NCBI GenBank assembly: GCA_017443065.1
Contig: JAFSPF010000038.1
Location: forward strand, 1-36,220
Direction of reading: 5' to 3'
Source of the DNA: Lachnospiraceae bacterium
GTDB lineage: Bacteria > Bacillota > Clostridia > Lachnospirales > Lachnospiraceae
Length of the DNA: 36,220 nt
Shown here: piece after piece, positions 23,582 to 33,800 of the stretch
How positions within the stretch are numbered: position 1 is the first letter of the stretch
How the letters are laid out: each line of letters opens with the position of its first letter
Notes under the pieces: model-generated
What the model was told of the DNA's origin: nothing
The model's input: the letters and a program-made list of their open reading frames with translations, nothing else
The model's database searches: none
Program-made: the position numbers and the translations under genes

Positions 23582-26500
23582 ATGAAGGATTTGCCTGTGC
23601 GTAAAAAGAGTCGACACAGAAGGGGCGTGGCTGTGCTACTCGCGCTTATAATTGCGGTGTCAGTCGTGCAGGCATACCATATAAGCGCGCTTGCGGAAGA
23701 ACAGGATCCGCAGGCGGAAACCGGGGCTTTTTCCGGCACATCGCAGGACAGTGATACCGCGACAGATTCGCCGCAGGAGAGCAGCACCGGCACGGGGGCA
23801 ACGCAGGAGAGCAACGCCGGCACGGGGGCAACGCAGGAGAGCAGCGCCGGCGATACGGAAGACACCCCGTCGGAAAACAGCACGGAAACCGGTGCATCGA
23901 CGAATACAGATGCCGTCGAGGAACTGTCGCCCGGGAATACATCTGCGGATGATCTGCAGTCGGGACAGGACGGATCAACGCTCCCGGACAGTGCGGAGAT
24001 CGGCACCGAAGCGGGAGCAGGGATAGCGACAGAGGCTGATGCCGAGGCTGAGATCATTATCGAAGCGGAAGATGAGATCGGCCCGGTCAGCGAATCGGAC
24101 GAAACGGATCCGGAGGAGCTTTTTGAAACGTATCTGGAGCACACGTTGTATCCGGAGGAACCGGTTGTTCCCGGTCCCAGAAAGAACGCGTTACGCGCCA
24201 TCCGCCTGCCGGAGCGTGCGCAGGTGCTCTACAATCTGATCAGACCTGAAATGCAGGCGGCTGCGGACGGTCACGTATCCACCGCGGAATTTGTTTTTGA
24301 TCTGTCAGTATCTCTGCCGTCTTACACCCCGGAAGAACTTGGTGTGGAAACCATCGTCAGTGAGGGAGTGGTCAGCGCGGAGGCCAGAGAAGCGCTGAAA
24401 AACGCATTCATGGTCGATATAAGGACGGCCATGAACGCGCTTCAGGCACAGATGCCCTATGTATTCTACTGGTTCGACAAGACGTCGGGCTGGAGCGCAT
24501 CCTATGCCATGTCCGCCTCGTCAAAGTCGATGAAGGTGAGTCGCCTGACACTCAAAATGCGTGTTGCCGCGGCGTATTCCGTGAGCGGCGAAAAGGGCAC
24601 CCTGGAGATTGACACGACAAAGACCTCCGCGGCAAAGGAAACCGCTGCATACGCCGTTGAAGTTGTTGAAGGAGCGGAGCTGGTCTGCAACAGCGATTAT
24701 GATTTTATCGTTTACTACACGGAGTGGCTCTGCAAAGAGACCGACTACAATCATCCTGCTGCTGCCAATAGTACGACCCCTTATGGTGATCCCTGGCAGC
24801 TGATTTATGCCTTCGACAAAGATCCCGAAACCAAAATCGTCTGTGAGGGCTACGCCAAGGCCTTCAAGTATCTCTGTGATCTGACAAGCTTTGAGGACAA
24901 TAATACGGATGTTCTGATCGTGACGGGGGATATGTCCTCCGACGTGGATGTCATTCCCGGAAGCAGGGGACACATGTGGAACAATGTCCGGATGGATGAC
25001 GGCGCGACCTATCTGGTGGATGTGACCAACTGCGATATGGGCAAGGATGCCTACGGACAGGATCAGTGGACACTCGATCTCTGCCTGAAGGGGTATCGGG
25101 GAACGCTGACAAATGCCCACGGCTTTTCCGGCTATTCTTTTCGGCGTGAAGCATCAACGCTCTATTATTACTACTATGATGACACACGCAGCATGTTTTC
25201 GGAGGAAGAACTGGCAGTTTCCGCAGAGGATTACGATCCCCTGGAATATGCCACAGTGACCTTTGATCTCAACGGCGGCCGCTTCCCCTCACGTGTGACA
25301 AACAGCGAGAAGCTGGTATGCGGAGACAGGCTCCCGGCACCGGAGGAACCGGTACGCGCGGGACATGTGTTCCTTGGCTGGTACAGGGATCCGGTGCTGG
25401 AAACGGAGGGACAAAAATATCTTTTTGAAGACGAGCCGGAGGGTGTCACACAGACGATGACGCTTTATGCACACTGGTCGGCGGTTGTGACGGTGGCGGA
25501 ACCGGCGCTTTGGCTGTATTCGGATGCGCCCGGGGATCCGGACAGTACACAGATCAATCACAATATCATCGCCGGCGGTACAGGCATGACGCAGGAGGGA
25601 ACCGTGCCGGCGGTCCGCATGGGTGCACGGATCCGTATGACAAGCACGACGCCGGATGCGCACATCTATTACCGGACATACGCGGATTCGGCTGCAGCCT
25701 ACGCTGACGCAGGCAAGTTTGATGAATTTCTCGCGCCTTATCCCACGGACGGTGTCCCTGCAACGGATTGTTTGCGTTATACGGAGGAAATCGTCCTGAC
25801 GCCGGACATGCCGGGACTTTCCGGACCGGACGCAGAGGGTTACCGCAGCCTCACAATCTGGGCGATCGCGGTAAAACACGGTTATGCAAACAGCGGTTAT
25901 GCTGCCACGACCGTCCGCGTGTATGACGAGGATGCGGCAAGGGACGGTACGCCGGACTGGGGCGATGTGACGGAAGAGGATCGCACGAAATACGGATACA
26001 CAAATCCCTCGGAGATTCCGAAGGGCATCTGGATCGCGGGTGCGGAAGACCGCACGTATACCGGGGTGGCGCAGACCTTCCCGGAGCTGCGGGTCTATCA
26101 CAACAAAACGCTTCTGAAGCTGAAAACGGATTATACGGTTTCTTACAAAAACAATGTCAAAGCTGCCGCATCGGACAGCACAAAGCCGCCGACGGTCACG
26201 GTGACGGGCAGGGGCAGCTACAGCGGGACGCATGTGAAAACGTTCGCGATTCTTCCGCTGGTTCTTGATGACACCAATCCTGCGGTCACAACCACCGCTG
26301 ACGCGCTGTTTGGCGAAACAGGCGCACACATCATCCTGCCATGGAACGGCAAGGTACAAAAGAAAAAACTGTCGCTGACCGTGAAAGATCCTGCGACCGG
26401 AAAGACAAGAACCTTAAAAGAGGGCACGGATTATACAATCATCTGGAAGGAAACGACAAAGAAGATCACGTCGGAGAGCACGGCGGAGGACCGGGAAACA

Positions 26501-29500
26501 TACGGCGTGTATACGGCAGATGCCTTTAAGGCACCGGGTAAGTGGTTTATCACGGTAAAAGGAACGGGCAGCTGTGAAGGACAAAGAACGTGGACGCTGG
26601 AAATCCTGAACACGAATCCTGCGAAGACAGGGATCGGAACAACGGAAGACGCGCGCACGCATGTGAATGCGCTGACGGTCCCGGCGATTCCCACGCAGAT
26701 TTTCCAAAATGCCGTGGACGGAGAAGGGAAAAGAATCGCAACGGGAAAGGCTTTTGTCTATGCGCCGGAGGGAAGCACGGCAGCGGGAGGCTTTGACGGG
26801 AAGATACAGCAAATGCTTCTGAACACGGACGGTTCGGAATTTGTCTGGAATATCACCGACAAAAACGCGGCGGAAACGGACGGTACAAAGCCGTACAGAT
26901 TGCGGTACGGTGAAGACGGGGATTATGTGCTGCAGTACGAAGCCAATGCCGCTGTCGGCACCGCAAAGGTGATAATCATCGGCAAAGGGAAGTATGCGGG
27001 CACAAGGACCGTCACCTTCAAAATCAAAGGCGCATCGATGCAGAATGTCAATGTGTTATTCGATGCGACAAAGCTTGCCGGATATGATGAAAAACTGAAG
27101 GGTCTTCCGTACACCGGCCTGCCGTATGAAGTCGTGGGAGCGGCAAAGAAAAGCGGGGCGGATCCGGAACCGGACACAATCGTTAACGCACAACTGGTAA
27201 ACAAATCCACCAAAGAGGTGCTGGCCAGGGGTACGGACTTTACTGTTACTTACAGCAACAACACATCTCCCGGAACGGCGGAGATTCTCTTCAAAGGTAT
27301 CGGCGCATACAGCGGGACGGTAAAGAAGACCTTTGCAATCAAAGCGCACAGCCTCGTAAGCGATGCCGCGGCGGCCTCCCAGCGTATCACCCTGTATTGG
27401 GAAACGGAAGAATCGCAGGAGTGGAAGGCTGACGGCACAAATGATCCGGTGTACAGCTATGCCAAGGGCGGCGTTACGCCGTCTCCGGTGCTGAAGTATG
27501 TATATACGGATCCGGAAGATCCTTCCGTCATCCTTTATGAAAGAACACTGGAAAAAGGAAAGGATTACACGCTCACATATAAAAACAACAATGTCGTCCG
27601 GAACAGCACGGATAAGAATCCGCCGACGGTCGTGATCCGGGGAAAAGGAAACTTCACGGGAACCGTGACAAGAACCTTCACCACCGGTCAAAAAAGCATT
27701 TCGGACTGCGCGGTCACGCTGCCGGACATGGTTTATTCCGCGAGAGCGGGGAAATTTAAATCCTCACCCAAAGTCATTGATGTGAACGGCAATGTACTGA
27801 AGGCGGGAACAGATTACATAAAGGTGGCGGACTATTACTACGCGTCGACCACGGAACTTGCAAATGGCATCATACGCGAGGAGGGACATCTTGCGGAGGC
27901 AACGGATGTCGTGCCCGCGGGGACCATCCTGCGCGTGACGGTTACGGGGAAAGGCAATTACAGCGGAACGGCCGAAGGTTACTACCGCGTGATACAGGGC
28001 GATTTATCCAAAGCGACGGTCAGAATCGAACCGCAGTATTACACGGGAAAAGAGGTGCGTCTCACAAAGCGTGATATCACGGTTATCTCCGGCGGCGTAC
28101 AGCTGTCGGACAGCGATTATGAAATCGTTTCCTACAAAAATAATATCCAAAAAGGAAAGGCATACGTCACGTTACGCGGCACGGGAGCCTATGGAAACGC
28201 AAAGACGGCATCCTTTTCCATCGTACAGCGGCCGGTCGGTTTCGTGATCCGTTTTGAGGGGAACCGCGCCACCGCGGGCAGTATGAAGCAGATGACATCG
28301 GCTCCGGGGAAGGATGTGAAGCTGACAAAAAACGCATTCAAACGAATCGGATATTCTTTTCAGGGGTGGAACACAAAGGTCGACGGTTCCGGTGACGCAT
28401 ATGACAACCTTGCGCTTTATACGGTGCCGGAGAATGCGGCGGGTTCGTATCTCACGCTGTACGCACAGTGGGAACCGGTGCCGTATACGATCACATGGCA
28501 CACACAGGGAGGCCCCAACCATCCGGACAACGAGGCGCGGACAGGATATGACGCAACACAGTCTGTATTCACGGTCAAAGCGCCTGCAGAGGAATCCTGG
28601 CCGAAAGGCTTCCGCTTCGGCGGATGGTATACGTCGGCAAACTACAAAACGCCCGTCACACAGATCCAACCGGCGAAGGGCGGCAACCTGCAAATATACG
28701 CAAAGTGGATACCGTACACCTACCGGGTGATATTTGACGGAAACGAGGCGACAAGCGGCAGCATGAAGGAGCAGATCCTTTCTTATGGCATAGAGCAGAC
28801 ACTGTCCTCCAATACATTCAAGCGGACCGGCTATGTTTTTGCGGGCTGGTCAGCTGTTCCTTATGACAGCATTTATCAGACTGCCACCTGGCCGAATAAA
28901 GCAAAAGCGTTCAATCTGGTTAAGCCGCGCAACGATTATAGCGGAACAATTACGCTTTATGCCGTTTGGCACAAAACCGCCACCGCTGCGTCGGCAACGG
29001 GTACCGCCCCGGGGAGTACCGCAATGCAGCTTACCGGCCTGTATCCTCATATCCTGCGCTATGAACTGAACGGAGGAACGTTTTTGGCGGATGTGCAGGG
29101 ATATCTCGATACCATGCCGGGCAGCGGCACGGCGCATCATGTCCTGCCCGTTCCGCAGAAGGACGGCTATGTTTTTGACGGCTGGTTTAAGGACGCCCGG
29201 TTCGGAACACGGGTAACGACAGTAAGCGCATATACCGGCGTCAACATGACACTGTACGCAAAGTGGAAGGCAACGGACCAAAAAGACATTGCAAACGCGC
29301 AGATCACGATTGCACCGCAGAAATATACCGGCAGTCCGGTGAAGCTGACAAACAGGGACGTCCTTGTGCGTTTTACCGACGGTGGAACGACGACGATCCT
29401 GGACGATTCCTCCTATGAGATTCTGGAGGACAGTTATCTGTACAACGTGGAGGATTCGGTCAATACCGCACCCGGTGCCGTCGTTTCCCGTGCGCGTGTC

Positions 29501-30841
29501 ACGATCCGGGGAAAAGGAAAATACAAGGGCACGCAGATGGTGTATTTCGACATCAGCGGGAACGCTATCGGATACCGCGTAAGTTATGATCACAACCGGA
29601 CGTATCTCGAGGAAAAATATCCCCTGATGCCGGAAGAGGTCATGCCGACAGGGACAATGCCGCAGGGTGAGACGGTTGTTTCTGGCACGAGGCTTTTGCC
29701 GAATGCCTATACGGCCGCCTGGTTCACGTTTACAGGCTGGAACACGGAGCCCGACGGCAGCGGTATCGCATATGATGACAGGGAGATTCTTTGCAACAAG
29801 GAGGGTAAGCCGCTCGCGGAAACGGATGGCACGCAGGTGACGCTGTATGCGCAGTGGGAGGCGTCGTTTGCCGTCAGCGAGCTGACCGGCCTTCCGGTTG
29901 CAAAATCCCTGGAAAACCAGCGCCCGATCGCTGTGATGATTGACAATGAAAAGGTAGCGCTGCCGCATTACGGCATGAGCGAGGCAGACGTGGTCTATGA
30001 AATGATCAATTCTACCGCCAACAACCGCGTGACGAGATACATGGCCCTGTATAAGGACTGGAAAAACATCCCGCGCATCGGCAACGTTCGTTCCACACGT
30101 CCGACCAATGCGCTGCTGTTTCCGGAATGGAATGCGGTGCTCTTCCATGAGGGTGCGCCCTATGTGCATACCAACGCGTATTTCAACAACGATTACACGC
30201 CGCATGTCGATGGGGGATTTTCCCGTATCGCAAACGGAAAAGCCTACGAGTTCACGTCATTTGTGACAAAGGGGCAGCCGGCGGCACGGATGAAGGCGGC
30301 AAAAATTCCGGAAACCTACACCGGTTATCCCAAACACAACCAGCCGCGCGAGCACTATCTGTTTGTGCCTTATGGCACACAGATCGATCTTTCGCAGAAA
30401 TACGACGGTGTGGTGAACGCGACGGGTGTGGATCTGTCCGGTGTGTTTCCGAAAAACGAACCGGCGCTGCAGTATGATGCCGCGAGGGGCGTATACCGCT
30501 ATTCCGAATATGGCAGCGTGCACAGGGATGCCGAGGACAACGCGGCACTGGAATTCAAAAACGTTTTTTTGCAGCGCGTATCGTTCAATCAACTGGATGA
30601 AAACGGCTATCTGATCTACAACGTGCTGCATGCGGATATTTGGACGGATGTAAGGGAGGGCTGGTACCTCACAAACGGAAAGGCCGTGCCTGTCATCTGG
30701 TACAAGGCTGCGGCCACCGGATATACGCGCTATTTTATTCTGAACAAACACGGCGTGCCGGTCGAGATCAATGTTAACCCCGGCAAGACCTATATCGCGC
30801 TGGTGCCGGATGATACGTGGGATAAGCTGAAAATACAATGA
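23582..30841 (+). CDS. Giant exported protein: transglutaminase-like domain, Ig and InlB repeats, C-terminal DUF3048 (YerB-like)
   Basis: 2419 residues. N-terminal basic region and hydrophobic helix (about 15-37) form a signal peptide or anchor. A Ser/Thr/Gly/Glu-rich linker with tandem repeats runs to ~195. A transglutaminase-like domain follows, with a candidate triad Cys421 (V-C-E-G-Y-A-K), His464 (G-H-M-W-N) and Asp480 (V-D-V-T-N). Next come an InlB-type repeat (~557-634), a chitobiase-like beta domain (~640-810), several Ig-like 'DYTVSYKNN' units (~815-1550), InlB-type repeats with one more Ig-like unit (~1551-2090), and a DUF3048 domain from ~2098 (E-L-T-G-L-P, R-P-I-A-V-M-I-D-N, G-N-V-R-S-T-R-P, N-P-G-K-T-Y). 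No LPXTG sorting signal or terminal helix is seen, so anchoring is unknown. Start: ATG 23582, or GTG 23597, which has the better ribosome site (GAAGGA, 7 bases before). Confidence 0.88.
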   Translation: MKDLPVRKKSRHRRGVAVLLALIIAVSVVQAYHISALAEEQDPQAETGAFSGTSQDSDTATDSPQESSTGTGATQESNAGTGATQESSAGDTEDTPSENSTETGASTNTDAVEELSPGNTSADDLQSGQDGSTLPDSAEIGTEAGAGIATEADAEAEIIIEAEDEIGPVSESDETDPEELFETYLEHTLYPEEPVVPGPRKNALRAIRLPERAQVLYNLIRPEMQAAADGHVSTAEFVFDLSVSLPSYTPEELGVETIVSEGVVSAEAREALKNAFMVDIRTAMNALQAQMPYVFYWFDKTSGWSASYAMSASSKSMKVSRLTLKMRVAAAYSVSGEKGTLEIDTTKTSAAKETAAYAVEVVEGAELVCNSDYDFIVYYTEWLCKETDYNHPAAANSTTPYGDPWQLIYAFDKDPETKIVCEGYAKAFKYLCDLTSFEDNNTDVLIVTGDMSSDVDVIPGSRGHMWNNVRMDDGATYLVDVTNCDMGKDAYGQDQWTLDLCLKGYRGTLTNAHGFSGYSFRREASTLYYYYYDDTRSMFSEEELAVSAEDYDPLEYATVTFDLNGGRFPSRVTNSEKLVCGDRLPAPEEPVRAGHVFLGWYRDPVLETEGQKYLFEDEPEGVTQTMTLYAHWSAVVTVAEPALWLYSDAPGDPDSTQINHNIIAGGTGMTQEGTVPAVRMGARIRMTSTTPDAHIYYRTYADSAAAYADAGKFDEFLAPYPTDGVPATDCLRYTEEIVLTPDMPGLSGPDAEGYRSLTIWAIAVKHGYANSGYAATTVRVYDEDAARDGTPDWGDVTEEDRTKYGYTNPSEIPKGIWIAGAEDRTYTGVAQTFPELRVYHNKTLLKLKTDYTVSYKNNVKAAASDSTKPPTVTVTGRGSYSGTHVKTFAILPLVLDDTNPAVTTTADALFGETGAHIILPWNGKVQKKKLSLTVKDPATGKTRTLKEGTDYTIIWKETTKKITSESTAEDRETYGVYTADAFKAPGKWFITVKGTGSCEGQRTWTLEILNTNPAKTGIGTTEDARTHVNALTVPAIPTQIFQNAVDGEGKRIATGKAFVYAPEGSTAAGGFDGKIQQMLLNTDGSEFVWNITDKNAAETDGTKPYRLRYGEDGDYVLQYEANAAVGTAKVIIIGKGKYAGTRTVTFKIKGASMQNVNVLFDATKLAGYDEKLKGLPYTGLPYEVVGAAKKSGADPEPDTIVNAQLVNKSTKEVLARGTDFTVTYSNNTSPGTAEILFKGIGAYSGTVKKTFAIKAHSLVSDAAAASQRITLYWETEESQEWKADGTNDPVYSYAKGGVTPSPVLKYVYTDPEDPSVILYERTLEKGKDYTLTYKNNNVVRNSTDKNPPTVVIRGKGNFTGTVTRTFTTGQKSISDCAVTLPDMVYSARAGKFKSSPKVIDVNGNVLKAGTDYIKVADYYYASTTELANGIIREEGHLAEATDVVPAGTILRVTVTGKGNYSGTAEGYYRVIQGDLSKATVRIEPQYYTGKEVRLTKRDITVISGGVQLSDSDYEIVSYKNNIQKGKAYVTLRGTGAYGNAKTASFSIVQRPVGFVIRFEGNRATAGSMKQMTSAPGKDVKLTKNAFKRIGYSFQGWNTKVDGSGDAYDNLALYTVPENAAGSYLTLYAQWEPVPYTITWHTQGGPNHPDNEARTGYDATQSVFTVKAPAEESWPKGFRFGGWYTSANYKTPVTQIQPAKGGNLQIYAKWIPYTYRVIFDGNEATSGSMKEQILSYGIEQTLSSNTFKRTGYVFAGWSAVPYDSIYQTATWPNKAKAFNLVKPRNDYSGTITLYAVWHKTATAASATGTAPGSTAMQLTGLYPHILRYELNGGTFLADVQGYLDTMPGSGTAHHVLPVPQKDGYVFDGWFKDARFGTRVTTVSAYTGVNMTLYAKWKATDQKDIANAQITIAPQKYTGSPVKLTNRDVLVRFTDGGTTTILDDSSYEILEDSYLYNVEDSVNTAPGAVVSRARVTIRGKGKYKGTQMVYFDISGNAIGYRVSYDHNRTYLEEKYPLMPEEVMPTGTMPQGETVVSGTRLLPNAYTAAWFTFTGWNTEPDGSGIAYDDREILCNKEGKPLAETDGTQVTLYAQWEASFAVSELTGLPVAKSLENQRPIAVMIDNEKVALPHYGMSEADVVYEMINSTANNRVTRYMALYKDWKNIPRIGNVRSTRPTNALLFPEWNAVLFHEGAPYVHTNAYFNNDYTPHVDGGFSRIANGKAYEFTSFVTKGQPAARMKAAKIPETYTGYPKHNQPREHYLFVPYGTQIDLSQKYDGVVNATGVDLSGVFPKNEPALQYDAARGVYRYSEYGSVHRDAEDNAALEFKNVFLQRVSFNQLDENGYLIYNVLHADIWTDVREGWYLTNGKAVPVIWYKAAATGYTRYFILNKHGVPVEINVNPGKTYIALVPDDTWDKLKIQ
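23772..23852 (+). repeat. 30-bp tandem repeat in the signal-proximal linker
   Basis: Two full 30-base units (23772-23801, 23802-23831) and a partial third (23832-23852) differ at only a few bases. Each unit encodes ten residues of the form T-Q-E-S-x-A/T-G-T-G-A. Such in-frame repeats can change copy number between strains, altering linker length without a frameshift. Confidence 0.8.
26026..28234 (+). repeat. Block of Ig-like repeats in the giant protein
   Basis: About seven divergent protein-level repeats. Good copies share Y-T-G, then K-x-D-Y-T-V-S-Y-K-N-N or close variants, then a V-T-x-x-G-x-G-x-Y-x-G-T strand and a closing T-F-x-I. Clear examples lie near 26055-26255, 27100-27350, 27480-27690 and 28020-28230. 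This repeat is common in secreted proteins of Lachnospiraceae and Ruminococcaceae and probably acts as a stalk. Confidence 0.75.
28235..29272 (+). repeat. InlB-type (Listeria-Bacteroides) beta-grasp repeats
   Basis: Four consecutive units with V/I-x-F-x-G-N or L-N-G-G at the start, G-Y-x-F-x-G-W in the middle and L-Y-A-x-W at the end. Further copies are at about 25250-25483 and 29575-29865, and at about 35050-35500 in the second giant gene. They are extracellular spacer or adhesion modules. Confidence 0.8.
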
Positions 30842-30857
30842 CGGAAGGGGAATTCTC

Positions 30858-33800
30858 ATGAAAAGGATAATCGCAATCGTACTCTCTGTGCTGATGCTGT
30901 GTTCGTCGCCGCTTGGACGCTTGTCCGTACGCGCAGAGGAAGGCACCCCGGATGCGGAGATCTCTGTGATACAGGAAGCTGAACAGGCGGATGCGCCGGA
31001 GGAGAGCACAGAGGAGCCTGCCATAACGCCGGAGGAGTCTGTCGAAACGCCGGAGAAGCCTGTCGTAACGCCGGAGGAACCTGCCGTAACGCAGGAGGAA
31101 CCTGCCGTAACACAGGAGGAGCCGGTCGCTGACAGCAATGATGTGCAGAATGAGACAGTGCTGATTGTGGAAGAACAGCCGGAAGTGCATGCGCCTGATC
31201 CCGGTGCAACGGAGGACAATGATGAGCTCTTTGCCGGCTACGTGCAGAGCGTGATGTATGAAGGCATCAAGGAGAAACTTCCGGAGGCGGATGACGGCTT
31301 CGTCACAGCGCCCGCGTTACGAAGCCTTGTTCCGCGCAGGGAGACGCTGACCGCGAATGAGAAAAAGCTGTATGATCTGCTGAAGGTGAAGATCACGCAG
31401 GTGGCGAGCGGGCAGTTGGATGACACGGAATTTTTGTTTTCTCCGGCGGATATTGTGGGGAAGACAACGTTTACGCCATCAGATCTGGGCTTGACGAGTT
31501 TCAGTAACAGCGAGGCCACACAGGCGGCGCTCAGGAATCTGTTTGGGGATTTTTCCGCAGTGGTGACGGCATTAAAGATCGACCTTCCCTATGAAATGTA
31601 CTGGTTTGATAAAACCTCGGGCTGGGGTTCCCGTGCGTACGGAGGCTACAGTGGTCATAGCTCCCAGATAACACTGACCGGAAACACTGAAATCACGATG
31701 CGTGTTGCGGCTGCATACAGCAAAACGGGCACGAAGGGCACCACGATGGCGGATACCGCCAAAACCGGCGCGGCATCCGCCGCCCGGGCAAATGCAGAGG
31801 CAATCGTTACGCGTCATGCATCAAAGACCGATTACGAAAAAATGAAAGCCTACCGCGATGCAATCTGCGCGGCGGTGGAATATAATTTCGCCGCACTGGC
31901 AAGCGGCACGCCCTACGGTGATCCCTGGCAGTTAATTTATGTGTTCGATAATGACCCGACGACGGATGTGGTGTGCGAGGGTTATTCCAAGGCGTTCCAG
32001 CTCTTATGTGATCTTTCCACATTCCAAAGCAGTCAGGTAGACTGTATCAGTGTTTCCGGCAGGATGCAGGGAGGAACCGGCGCCGGTGGCCACATGTGGA
32101 ATGTCATCACAATGGAAGACGGCGAAAACTACATCGCGGATGTCACAAACAGTGATGATGGTGCCAAGGGGAATTTCCGGCTGTTTATGCGCGGCGCGCC
32201 GTCCGGAACAGATCTCATATATACAATCGAGGGTGTTTCCTACACGTATTACGACGGATCGAGCGAAGGACACGATAATGTCGTGGCGATGTACCCTGCT
32301 TCGAAGCGTGAGCTGTCGAAATATGACTATTATAGCGAAGTGTTGACGGATCCGGGATATCTGTATGCGCTCGACGTGTTGCCATTCTCGGTTACGTTTG
32401 ATGACGTGGTGTTTGCAAGCGGATATGAATCCCAGTCCAGGCAGATACAGATTATCAACAGGGGGACAGACACACTAACCAACCTGACGGTATATCTGCT
32501 GGGGGAAAACCCGGATGGCTTTTATCTTGCTGATGACTATTTATCCCTGAATGATTTGCCGGTCAATTACGCGACACAGTTTTCCGTCAGCACCAGGCAA
32601 TATCTTGATAAAAAGACCTATAACGCGACAGCGGTTATCTACACAAACAGCACGCCCATTGCCACCATTCCGCTTTCTTTTACGGTAAAAAGCAATGTTT
32701 CGCCGGACACGAAATATGATCTCCGGTTTATCGGCACAATCAACGATCTGGACAGCCGCAATACCTTCAAGATGGCTGCCATTCCGGAATCGGAATTTAA
32801 GCAGTTTCATATTGTATTTGAGGACAGAGCAGAATATCCACAGGCGTATGATGTCAGGAATCGATCGGAGCTTGCACGTCGCCTTGGGCTGAATGATGAC
32901 CAGTACGATGCTTTTTCTGCGGATTGCGTCCGTTATGAAGTGTTGAAAAGAGACGCGAACGGGAATTTTGTTGCCGTTTCGGATGAGGAAAGTCCGTTGA
33001 TTTTGCAGCCTGCCGTAAATGGAAACGAAGAACTGTGTGTTTACATTAAAAAGAAAGCAACCCGTAGTGACGGCCCGTTCTATTTCCGTATCACGTTCGA
33101 TTATCCGGAATATATTTATGACCAGAAGAACACTCTGCTTTATGAGTTGGAAAATGATCCGACGGTGTATTGTGATACGAAAGAAGAAGCATATGCCGCG
33201 ATCCGGGAGATTATAAGAAACCGGACGAACAACATGAGCCGGTATACGGACGTGCGCAATTATCGGAACTATGATGCTGGCGGTTATGTCTACGAACGGA
33301 TCTATGTCAATGATGAGGCCTTCAAAACCGCGTCAGGAACCGCGACTGCCATCAGCATGGAGGATGTTTGCGATTTCACGTCGGAGCGTGATGGCATGCA
33401 GCCCTATGAAGGCGACTACATGTTCAATCTGATCGGGAACCGCGTGAAAGAGGCGTTTACGTACGAAGCACCGTCAGTGTTCGGAGAAAACGATGAATCC
33501 ATGGGAATCAGCACGGAGCATGATCCGGTAACCGATACTTATTCCACATACGATGTTTTTGAAGTATATCTGCCCGTGATTACGACACTTGCCGAGGAGC
33601 AGGCTGTTGATGCCAAGGTGCAGTCGCTGTTGAACAATGAATTTGCTTCGGTAAAAAATAGTACCAGCAACACGGAAAAGATCAATGCCATCTACAATTA
33701 CATCACATCGCATGTAAGCGGCACGGTGTCGGGCGGTGGCGGTTCAAACCGCAAATGGCCGCAATATCACACGGCTTATCATGCGCTGATCAAAGGAAAC

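Noticed and set aside
23772-23852. CRISPR-like repeat array
   Set aside because: The units are contiguous, in frame and have no spacers; they are a coding minisatellite.
28850-30205. Minus-strand open frame of 451 codons opposite the giant gene
   Set aside because: Shadow of the InlB/DUF3048 coding region; composition is Arg/His/Cys-rich and no family is recognised.
30891-30905. Lipoprotein signal at Cys15 of the second giant protein
   Set aside because: The residues before Cys are L-M-L, lacking the small residue required at -1; a type I cleavage after Ala26 is more likely.
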